Source of the DNA: Novosphingobium sp. EMRT-2
GTDB taxonomy: Bacteria; Pseudomonadota; Alphaproteobacteria; Sphingomonadales; Sphingomonadaceae
Reading direction: 5' to 3'
Assembly (NCBI RefSeq): GCF_005145025.1
Contig: NZ_CP039695.1
Span: forward strand, 806,001-870,000
Length of the DNA: 64,000 bases
Shown: positions 58,101 to 64,000 of the stretch, in pieces
Layout of the letters: every line of letters begins with the position of its first letter
How positions within the stretch are numbered: the first letter of the stretch is position 1
Notes under the pieces: model-generated
What the model was told of the DNA's origin: nothing
Database searches by the model: none
Seen by the model: only the letters and a program-made list of their open reading frames with translations
Position numbers and translations under genes: made by a program

Positions 58101-58289
58101 GCGCGCCGCCATATCGTCGGGTGGCAGGCCCGAATATTGCCACGCCACGGCGATGACCGGGATGCGGATGTCCGGAAAAATATCGACCGGAGTGCGCAGC
58201 GCCGCCAGCACACCGCCGATGGCGATGAGGATCGCCATAACGATGAAGGTCAGGGGACGGTGCAACGCGATCTTGACGATATTGAACAT
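55095..58289 (-). CDS. RND multidrug/heavy-solute efflux pump (HAE/AcrB type)
   Basis: Proton-driven inner-membrane transporter of 1064 residues. It starts MFNIVKIALHRPLTFIVMAILIAIGG as first transmembrane helix. Two six-to-seven helix repeats flank large periplasmic domains. The proton-relay motif GILVDDATVTIENI lies in TM4. The periplasmic sequence NYNASTVPIIQLAMSG is of AcrB/MdtB style. Gene order pump-adaptor-channel is unlike the usual adaptor-first order. A LysR gene lies divergent, 227 bp away, and is the likely regulator. Confidence 0.96.
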   Translation of the reverse strand: MFNIVKIALHRPLTFIVMAILIAIGGVLAALRTPVDIFPDIRIPVIAVAWQYSGLPPDDMAARIITPYERTLTTTVNDIEHIESQSFQGIGIVKIYFQPGADIRTATAQVTSISQSVLKQMPPGITPPLILNYNASTVPIIQLAMSGKGLSEQQLFDLGQNQIRPQLVTVPGLAMPYPSGGKQRQIQIDLNPLALQSKGLSAQDVGNAIAAQNQINPAGFVKIGPTQYSVRLNNAPDSVAALNDLPVKVVNGATITMRDVAFVRDGSAPQQNVVHVDGRRSVLLTVLKNGATSTLAIIDGVKTTLPKIAAGLPDALRIVPVGDQSLFVKAAVSGVIREGAIAAALTSLMILLFLGSWRSTVIIALSIPLAILAAVAALAAFGQTMNVMTLGGLALAVGILVDDATVTIENINWHLEQGKGVMEAILDGAAQIVTPAFVSLLCICIVFVPMFFLPGVAGFLFVPMALSVVFAMIASFILSRTLVPTMAMYLLKPHQPEGENHHLAGAPRSRNPLVRFQRGFERRFEKIRDSYIGLLNRALEVRRPFIIGFLAVVVMSFGLLPFLGSNFFPSVDSGQIAMHVRVPVGARIEDTAARFDRIGTAIRQIIPAEQLGSLTDNIGLPVSSINTVYNNSGTIGPQDGDILIALKEGHEPTDRVVSRLRSELARRFPGTTFSFLPADITSQILNFGAPAPIDVQITGRDVQASRAYAQKLLARMKLIPGLADARIQQPANAPQLNVDVSRARIGQYGLTERDVTNSLAASLAGTSQTAPVFFVNPENGVQYPVVAQAPEYLLDSVSALSNVPVSGAAGSAIQPLGGLAGVSRGTTVPVISHYNIQPTLDIYGTTEGRDLGAVSGDIQAAIKALEKEQPKGVNVTIRGQFATMNTAFSGLGFGLIGAVVLIYLLIVVNFQSWIDPFVIITALPAALAGIVWMLFGTGTTLSVPALTGAIMCMGVATANSILVVSFAREKLAEFGDARRAALKAGLVRFRPVLMTALAMIIGMAPMALGLGEGGEQNAPLGRAVIGGLVCATIATLFFVPVVFSFAHRKRKVEATSPELQPSHA

Positions 58290-58454
58290 TCACGACTCCA
58301 CGCCTTCTCCGCACATCGCGGAAAAGTCCGTTCACGCTTCCTCACCCCGGATTCACCTGATTACTGCTTGCGCTGGAAGCCCGACCCCAAGGCTTGCGCG
58401 ACAGTATGCGACCGCCAACTGAGACGTGGCGGCGGTGGTGACGCTCCATGCGCT

Positions 58455-58483
58455 TTGAGTCATGTTGCGTCTAATATATAATA
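58455..58483 (+). promoter_or_regulatory. promoter in the RND/LysR intergenic region, pointing at lysR
   Basis: TTTGAG (58455-58460), 17 bp, TATAAT (58478-58483). The ATG of the LysR-type gene lies 33 bp downstream. The small inverted arms TCATG (58461-58465) and CATGA (58488-58492) flank the -10 and could form part of a LysR site. Confidence 0.5.
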
Positions 58484-58516
58484 CGGCATGATTGATATGC
58501 TGGACAACCTAAACTG

Positions 58517-59425
58517 ATGGATCTGCGGCACCTTCGCTATTTTCTGTGCGTGGCCGATGAAATGCATTTCGGCCGCGCCGCCGCGCGGCTGGGCATTTCG
58601 CAGCCTCCCCTGAGCCAGCAGATCCGCGCGCTGGAGGACGAACTGGGCGTGCGGCTGTTCGACCGGACAAGCCGCCGCGTGCGACTTACCCGCGCAGGCG
58701 AGCTTTTCGCGCCGGAAGCAAGGCAGGCCCTGGCGCAGGCGGAATACGCCGCGCACACCGCCCGCCGCGCTCAACGGGGGGAAATCGGCCGTCTGGCGCT
58801 TGGGTTTACCGCGTCCGCGCCGTTCGTGCCGAAAATCTCGCAAGCGCTTTACAACTTCCGGCAGGCGCACCCCGAAGTGGAGCTGAAGCTGGAAGAACTG
58901 GGCCGCGACGAACAGCTCGACGCGCTGGCCCACAACGAGATCGAGGTGGCGATCATCCGGGGGTTCGGCAAGCCGTTGCTGTCATCCGATCTGACTGCGA
59001 CCTGCCTGATCGAGGAAAGCATGGTCCTGGCCCTACGCGAGGATCACCCGCTGGCGAAACGGGATCTCGATCCCACCATCGCCGACCTGCGGGATGAGCC
59101 GCTGGTTCTGTACAGCGCGGCGGCCGGAGCGGGGTTCAACGAACATTTCTTCTGGATGTGCGAACAGGCCGCCGTCCAGCCGAGGGTGGCGCACGAAGCG
59201 AACGGGCTGGCTACCCTGCTCGGTCTCGTCGCGGCCGGCTTCGGCGCGACGATCCTCGCCGAATCGCTCGTCCGGCTGCACGTGGACAATCTGGTCTATC
59301 GCCGGTTTTCCCCGCCGCTGGAGACCCGGCTCTGGCTGGTACACCATGTCCAGCTATCGCCCACCGCCCGCAATTTCGTGGAGCGTGTCCAGCACTCCAA
59401 CGCGGCTGGCCCGATCCCGGCCTGA
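58517..59425 (+). CDS. LysR family transcriptional regulator
   Basis: A 302-residue regulator. The winged HTH is at residues about 3-62 (LRYFLCVADEMHFGRAAARLGISQPPLSQQIRALEDELG). The effector domain, from about residue 90 (GRLALGFTASAPFVPKI), is the two-lobe periplasmic-binding-like fold. It is divergent from the RND operon, the standard arrangement for a regulator of an adjacent efflux operon. The inducer is unknown. Confidence 0.93.
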   Translation: MDLRHLRYFLCVADEMHFGRAAARLGISQPPLSQQIRALEDELGVRLFDRTSRRVRLTRAGELFAPEARQALAQAEYAAHTARRAQRGEIGRLALGFTASAPFVPKISQALYNFRQAHPEVELKLEELGRDEQLDALAHNEIEVAIIRGFGKPLLSSDLTATCLIEESMVLALREDHPLAKRDLDPTIADLRDEPLVLYSAAAGAGFNEHFFWMCEQAAVQPRVAHEANGLATLLGLVAAGFGATILAESLVRLHVDNLVYRRFSPPLETRLWLVHHVQLSPTARNFVERVQHSNAAGPIPA

Positions 59426-59538
59426 CAGCGGGGCGGGCGGATCACCCTCTTTCCCCGCGCGCCTGAACGGCTATGCTGCTCCCCATAATCGCATCGGCCC
59501 GGACGCAGCGGCCGGGCAACGAACGGGAGGATGAAGGC

Positions 59539-60726
59539 ATGCGCAAGAGAACCATCGCGCTGGGCATTGCGATCGTGGCACTGACGGCGGGCGGCGGCTG
59601 GTACGCCAGCCTCGACAAGGAAACGCGTGGCATCCTTGCCGCGATGCCGACCAATGCCGATGTGCTGATGTGGTCGGAAAGCCAGCGCGATGCCGCGTTC
59701 CGCGCGATGGACCGCCTGCCATTGCTTGCGCAGGCCAGCGAGATCGCGCCATCCCCGCACCCGCTGGCGCTGCCCGCGGGCAAGCCGCTGACGATTCCGG
59801 GCATCGACGCCTATCTCGCCAGGCAGCGTGCAGCGGGGATCGTGATCCTGCAGGATGGCAAGGTCCGGTTCGAGCGCTATGGACTGGATTTCGACGCCCA
59901 AGGACGATGGACCAGTTTCTCGGTCGCGAAATCGTTCACCTCGACGCTGGTCGGCGCGGCGATTCAGGACGGCGCGATCCGAAGCCTGGACGACAAGGTC
60001 AGCCAGTACATTCCCGATCTGCGCGGCTCCGCCTATGACGACGTCAGCATCCGCCAGTTGCTGACGATGAGTTCGGGCGTGCGCTGGAACGAGGACTATG
60101 AGGACCCCAATTCGGATGTCGCGCGCTTCAACACCACGAAGCCCGATGCCGGCGTCGACGCCACCGTCAGCTACATGCGCAAGCTTCCCCGCGCGCACCC
60201 GCCGGGAGAAGTGTGGCACTACAATACCGGCGAGACGAACCTGATCGGCGTGCTGGTTTCGTCGGCGGTGAAGAAGCCGCTGGCGCAGTACCTGCAGGAA
60301 AAGGTCTGGCAGCCCGCCGGCATGGAAGCCAAGGCAACATGGCTCAAGGACAAGACCGGCCATGAAATCGCCGGCTGCTGCCTGCAGGCCGCCACGCGCG
60401 ATTTCGCGCGGTTCGGGCTGTTCGTGCTGGCGAACGGCAAGGCCGGCGACCGGCAGATCGTGCCCACCGACTGGTTCGCGCAGGCCACAACCAGGCAGAA
60501 GGACATCGGCCGCCAGGGCAAGGGCTATGGCTTCCAGTGGTGGACCTACGACGATGGCTCGTTCGCCGCGCAGGGCATTTTCGGACAGGGCATTTTCATC
60601 GATCCGAAGCGAAAGCTGGTGATCGCGTCAAACGCGGACTGGACGCGCGCGAGCAAGGGGCCGGAGCCGGCGGCGCGCGAAGCCTTCTACAAGCAGATCC
60701 AGGCACTGATCGACGCAGGGAACTGA
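59539..60726 (+). CDS. serine beta-lactamase-family hydrolase (NylB/EstB-like)
   Basis: A 395-residue protein with an N-terminal membrane segment or signal peptide (residues about 5-24). The catalytic S128-x-x-K131 (FSVAKSFTS) and Tyr228 (WHYNTGE) of the penicillin-binding-like fold are present. The pattern is that of class C-like hydrolases: carboxylesterases, 6-aminohexanoate hydrolases or D-peptidases. True beta-lactamase activity is not implied. The ATG at 59539 follows GAAGG; a start at 59473 is less likely. It converges with the diguanylate cyclase gene. Confidence 0.9.
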   Translation: MRKRTIALGIAIVALTAGGGWYASLDKETRGILAAMPTNADVLMWSESQRDAAFRAMDRLPLLAQASEIAPSPHPLALPAGKPLTIPGIDAYLARQRAAGIVILQDGKVRFERYGLDFDAQGRWTSFSVAKSFTSTLVGAAIQDGAIRSLDDKVSQYIPDLRGSAYDDVSIRQLLTMSSGVRWNEDYEDPNSDVARFNTTKPDAGVDATVSYMRKLPRAHPPGEVWHYNTGETNLIGVLVSSAVKKPLAQYLQEKVWQPAGMEAKATWLKDKTGHEIAGCCLQAATRDFARFGLFVLANGKAGDRQIVPTDWFAQATTRQKDIGRQGKGYGFQWWTYDDGSFAAQGIFGQGIFIDPKRKLVIASNADWTRASKGPEPAAREAFYKQIQALIDAGN

Positions 60727-60745
60727 GCCACAGCCCCGCTGGGCT

Positions 60746-62491
60746 TCAGGCAACCATGCCCACCGCAAGATCACCGTCCGGCTGAGGATCGCTGGCAACC
60801 ACGCAATCGCGCCCCCGCCGCTTGGCCTCGTACAGCGATCGGTCTGCCTGCCGGTACAGACTCTGGAAATCCGCGTCCTCTGTCGCGGTGGCGATGCCGA
60901 TGCTGACGGTGATATCCCCCCCGCCGATGACCGCGGCATAATCGGCCGCGGCGATGTCTTCGCGCAGGCGTTCCGCGAACTGCGTGGCCGCGAAAGTGTG
61001 CAGCCCGCTCAGCGCCATGGCGAATTCCTCGCCGCCGAAACGCGCGGGCAGGCACAGCGCCCCCTCCCACCGTTCCAGTTCCCGCGCGATGATGCACAGC
61101 ACCTGATCGCCGGCATCGTGGCCATGGGTATCGTTGACCACCTTGAAGCGATCAACGTCGATCAACAGCAGCGCGAACGGACTTTCACCCGCAACCGCGC
61201 ACGCAATCATGGGTTCGACCGCCTCGGTAAAGCCGCGCCGGTTGCGCAGCCCGGTCAGGGGATCGCGCCGCGCCAGATCGTGCGCGATCGCTTCGGCCCG
61301 CAAGGCGTGATCGCGCTCCACGCGCAGACGGCGCAGACGGCGCGTCGCCGAAACGGAAACCCAAATCGTCTGCCAGGTCGCCGCGAGCAGGACCAGCATC
61401 TGCGAACCCCCGCCCCAGAACAGGCGATCCGTCGGCAGGAACTGCGTCACCCCCAGCGTGATCATCGGCACCGCCCAGGCAGCGGCGAAATCGCGCGCCA
61501 GCGCGTTGCCGCGCCGCCAGGCGATGGTCAGGCTCAGGGTGATCGCCGTCAGATCCGCCAGCACCATCATGCCGAGCACGGAGGCCCAGAATTCCAGCGG
61601 CCCCGTGCGCATGAAGCTCAAGGGCACACCCAGCGCACCGATGCCGATGCCCAGCGCCAGCGTCGCGATGCGCAGGGCAACGGGAAGCTCGCGCCGATCG
61701 AGCGCCGTGATCGCCCCGAAGGTCGCCAGCATCACCGCAAGGCACGACAGCCCCGTGCACAGCTGGGCCGAAAAGCTGCCGGCCATGCCGGGCAGCACGA
61801 ACAGGTTGAGCTGCGACCAGACGGCCCCCCAGATCACCATGCAACCCGCCCACGCCGCCTGCCACGCCGGAAACTGCCGGCGCACCGCGAACGACAGCGA
61901 GATGTTGTAAAGGGCTGCGATGAACAGCAGCATCAGCGCGGCGCCCACACAGGCGGCCAGCGCCACCACTTCCAGCGCACCATCGCCTTGCGTCGCCAGC
62001 CGCATTCGCAGCAGATCGTAGCTGGTCAGGCGGTCGAACTGCAGCACGATCGAGCGCAACGGCACTTCGCGATCGGGCGCCGCGAACGCGATCTGCGCGC
62101 CGGGGCGCCAGTGCGTGCCGAAATCACCGCCGCGCACGCCCTGCCATGCGGTTACGCCATCGGCATAGACAAAGCCCACCGACAAGGCGTCGAACCGGGT
62201 GTTGTGGATGCTGAGAACCAGATCGTTTCGCGGGACCGGAATCGTGTCCAGATCGACCCGGAGCCACAGCGTTCCGCGTTGATAGCCGGTTGGCGTACCG
62301 TTGCAGGAATAGGGCGAACGCGGCGCGGCACGGGGCGGTTGCACCGTCGCGCTGGTGGCGTGGCAAAGCGAGTGCGGCAATGGCCAGTGCGCGGCCTGCG
62401 CGGCGTACCCGGGGCCAATGGCGAACAGCGCGGCCAGCGCCAGCATGGCGCGCCGCAGCCAAATCCCCCATCCGCCATGCGAATCCGTCAT
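60746..62491 (-). CDS. membrane diguanylate cyclase with 7TMR-DISM sensing module
   Basis: Makes cyclic di-GMP. The 581-residue product starts with a signal sequence, then a periplasmic beta-rich region (about 35-180), then about seven transmembrane helices (about 185-390), and a cytoplasmic GGDEF domain. The active site is GGEEF (486-490), so catalysis is likely. The RxxD inhibitory site that should lie five residues upstream is absent (a cysteine at the Asp position), so classical product inhibition is unlikely. No EAL domain. The extracellular ligand is unknown. Confidence 0.9.
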   Translation of the reverse strand: MTDSHGGWGIWLRRAMLALAALFAIGPGYAAQAAHWPLPHSLCHATSATVQPPRAAPRSPYSCNGTPTGYQRGTLWLRVDLDTIPVPRNDLVLSIHNTRFDALSVGFVYADGVTAWQGVRGGDFGTHWRPGAQIAFAAPDREVPLRSIVLQFDRLTSYDLLRMRLATQGDGALEVVALAACVGAALMLLFIAALYNISLSFAVRRQFPAWQAAWAGCMVIWGAVWSQLNLFVLPGMAGSFSAQLCTGLSCLAVMLATFGAITALDRRELPVALRIATLALGIGIGALGVPLSFMRTGPLEFWASVLGMMVLADLTAITLSLTIAWRRGNALARDFAAAWAVPMITLGVTQFLPTDRLFWGGGSQMLVLLAATWQTIWVSVSATRRLRRLRVERDHALRAEAIAHDLARRDPLTGLRNRRGFTEAVEPMIACAVAGESPFALLLIDVDRFKVVNDTHGHDAGDQVLCIIARELERWEGALCLPARFGGEEFAMALSGLHTFAATQFAERLREDIAAADYAAVIGGGDITVSIGIATATEDADFQSLYRQADRSLYEAKRRGRDCVVASDPQPDGDLAVGMVA

Positions 62492-62564
62492 GGTCCGCTA
62501 TTGGCACATTTTCATCATCAAATGCTTACCGCCCGCCCTTTGCGCGGACGCGGCAACGATCGGA

Positions 62565-63803
62565 TCAGCGCTGCGCCACCGCGCCGCTGGTTTCGAGCGC
62601 GGCCAGTTCCGCATCATCGAGCACCAACCATTCGTGCAGCAGTTCACGCGTGTTTTCACCGATGCACGGCGGACGATGGCGGTAGTCGGCGGGCGTGGCG
62701 GACAGCTTGGCCGGAAAGGCCACGGCGGGAATTTCGACGCCATCCTCGCGAACGAACCGGTGCACCGTCTCCCGCGCGGCGACGAACGGATCGGCGAAAA
62801 TATCGCGGATGGTGTTCACCGGCCCCGCTGGCACATTGATCGCGACCAGGCGTTCCACCAGCGGGCCGCCTTCCAGATCGGCGACGATATCCTGGAAGAT
62901 GCCCTCGATCGCGTCGCGGTTGATCAACCGCTGCGAACCGGTGACGAAGCGGGGATCGTCGGCCAGTTCGGGCCGCCCCATCTCCACGCAGAAACTGCGG
63001 AACTGGCCGTCGTTGCCCACCGCGATGATGATTTCGCCGTCCTTCACGCGGAAGGTCTTGTAAGGCACGACCGTGGGGTGGCGGTTGCCCATCCTTCCGG
63101 GATTGACGCCGCCGACAAGCCAGTTCGACGCCTGGTTGGCCAGCGTGGCGATCTGCGTATCGAGCAGCGAGATGTCGATATGCTGACCCTCGCCCGTCCG
63201 TTCGGCGTGGCGCAGCGCGGCCAGCATGGAAACGGTGGCATACATGCCCGTGGAAATATCAGCCATGGCCACGCCGGCCCGCAGCGGTCCGCCGTGCTCC
63301 TCCCCGGTGATCGACATGAAACCGCCCATGCCCTGCGCCACGAAATCATAACCGGGCCGATCGGCGTAAGGACCGGTCTGGCCGAAGCCCGTGATCGAGC
63401 AATAGACGAGGCGGGGATTAATCGTGCGCATGCTCTCATAATCGAGGCCATACTTGGCCAGGCCACCGACCTTGAAGTTCTCCACCAGAATGTCCGCCCG
63501 CTCGGCCAGCCGTCGGATCAGCGCCGCGCCATCGGGATGGGCCAGGTTGATCGCGGCCGAACGCTTGTTGCGGTTGGCGCAGAGGTAATAGGCGCTTTCA
63601 CGGGGATCGTCGGAACCATCCGGCAGTTTCAGGAACGGAGGCCCCCAGGCGCGGGTATCGTCTCCCTTTCCCGGCAGTTCCACTTTGAGCACGTCCGCGC
63701 CCAGATCCGCGAGAATCTGCGTCGACCACGGACCCGCCAGCACGCGGGAAAGATCGAGCACCCGGACACCTTCGAGCGCTCTGTGCTGCTTGCCTGCCTC
63801 CAC
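62565..63803 (-). CDS. CaiB/BaiF family CoA-transferase
   Basis: A class III CoA-transferase of 412 residues, moving CoA between an acyl-CoA donor and a carboxylic acid. The family pattern is visible: GVRVLDLSRVLAGPWSTQILADLGADVLKVE at the start, the catalytic aspartate in VAMADISTGMYA (about residue 183), and WLVGGVNPGRMGNRHPTVVPY. It could activate an acid from the nearby catabolic island, 15 kb to the left, but no direct link is shown. It is transcribed towards the cyclase gene, and an AraC gene lies upstream of it on the same strand. Confidence 0.93.
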   Translation of the reverse strand: MEAGKQHRALEGVRVLDLSRVLAGPWSTQILADLGADVLKVELPGKGDDTRAWGPPFLKLPDGSDDPRESAYYLCANRNKRSAAINLAHPDGAALIRRLAERADILVENFKVGGLAKYGLDYESMRTINPRLVYCSITGFGQTGPYADRPGYDFVAQGMGGFMSITGEEHGGPLRAGVAMADISTGMYATVSMLAALRHAERTGEGQHIDISLLDTQIATLANQASNWLVGGVNPGRMGNRHPTVVPYKTFRVKDGEIIIAVGNDGQFRSFCVEMGRPELADDPRFVTGSQRLINRDAIEGIFQDIVADLEGGPLVERLVAINVPAGPVNTIRDIFADPFVAARETVHRFVREDGVEIPAVAFPAKLSATPADYRHRPPCIGENTRELLHEWLVLDDAELAALETSGAVAQR

Positions 63804-63881
63804 GCCCCGCCTTCCTTGTCCCGTTGCCGGATCGGGCTAGGGATCGCGACGGCAAAACTCAAGCCGCATTGGCGCAATCCT

Positions 63882-64000
63882 TCATGCCCGGCTGCGCCAA
63901 TCGCGCGGCGTGATCCCATGATGATGCCGGAACCAGGTGCTGAACGCCGATGCGCTGGAAAAGCCCAGCAGGTCGGCGATCTCGGCAAGGCTTCGCGCCC
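63882..64000 (-). CDS. AraC family regulator, C-terminal end only (cut by window edge)
   Basis: Reading leftwards from the window edge, the frame gives LAEIADLLGFSSASAFSTWF, then RHHHGITPRDWRSR and a stop at 63882. This is the second helix-turn-helix and the conserved final motif of an AraC-type DNA-binding domain. The rest of the gene lies outside the window. It is 78 bp upstream of the CoA-transferase gene and could regulate it. Confidence 0.85.
   Translation of the reverse strand, partial: ARSLAEIADLLGFSSASAFSTWFRHHHGITPRDWRSRA

Noticed and set aside
59539..60726. Beta-lactamase resistance gene
   Set aside because: The SxxK and Tyr are present, but the sequence style is of esterase or 6-aminohexanoate hydrolase-like members, so resistance cannot be claimed.

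Overview
The window looks like a stretch of chromosome from a GC-rich alphaproteobacterium of the order Sphingomonadales; a Novosphingobium or Sphingobium-like organism is the best guess. The signs are four TonB-dependent receptors with the IVVTAQRR-type TonB box region within 64 kb, the yqeY-dnaG-rpoD order, an rpiB-glyA-nrdR-trmJ cluster, an exact EcfG-type general-stress promoter, and a catabolic region of dehydrogenases, a P450 and AraC regulators. The species is inference; no rRNA or tRNA gene is present.

Left part (1-31.3 kb), mostly housekeeping. It opens with the 5' part of a TonB receptor, divergent from a riboflavin unit (an HTH-RibB-RibA-like fusion, ribH, aldo/keto reductase). A two-gene unit (small-molecule kinase plus a CrtC/AttH-like protein) and eno read leftwards. 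A four-gene membrane/stress operon behind an EcfG promoter follows, then a DUF4170 gene and greA. carA and carB are separated by a DUF559 endonuclease-like gene lying between long inverted repeats. Next come yqeY-dnaG-rpoD, a complete TonB receptor, rpiB-glyA-small membrane protein-nrdR-trmJ, a chorismate mutase, rpsD with its own promoter, structured leader and terminator, a small ORF, tgt, a TauE/SafE permease and an AI-2E family permease.

Middle (31.3-48 kb): after trhO, a catabolic island with a thiolase-like enzyme, aldehyde dehydrogenase, two zinc alcohol dehydrogenases, an ACAD11-type acyl-CoA dehydrogenase, an SDR, two TonB receptors, a cytochrome P450 and two AraC regulators. The set fits uptake of a hydrophobic compound, P450 hydroxylation, alcohol and aldehyde oxidation, CoA activation and beta-oxidation-like steps. 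The substrate cannot be read from the sequence (terpenoid or steroid-like is a guess).

Right part (48-64 kb): an ABC-F ATPase, a Crp/Fnr regulator, a secreted sulfatase, a pump-adaptor-outer-membrane-factor RND operon with a divergent LysR gene, a serine beta-lactamase-like hydrolase, a membrane diguanylate cyclase, a CaiB/BaiF CoA-transferase and the 3' end of an AraC-family gene cut by the window edge.

Most interesting: (1) a lambda-repressor-like HTH fused to a RibB/degenerate-RibA protein, with an inverted repeat just upstream and signs of leaderless translation; (2) the DUF559 gene inside near-identical 40-bp inverted repeats between carA and carB; (3) a 16-bp palindrome, TTAANCGNNCGNTTAA, upstream of both the kinase unit and the ADH/ALDH unit 30 kb apart; (4) the EcfG promoter of the yqjDE-like operon. 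No stretch over 300 bases lacks a gene.
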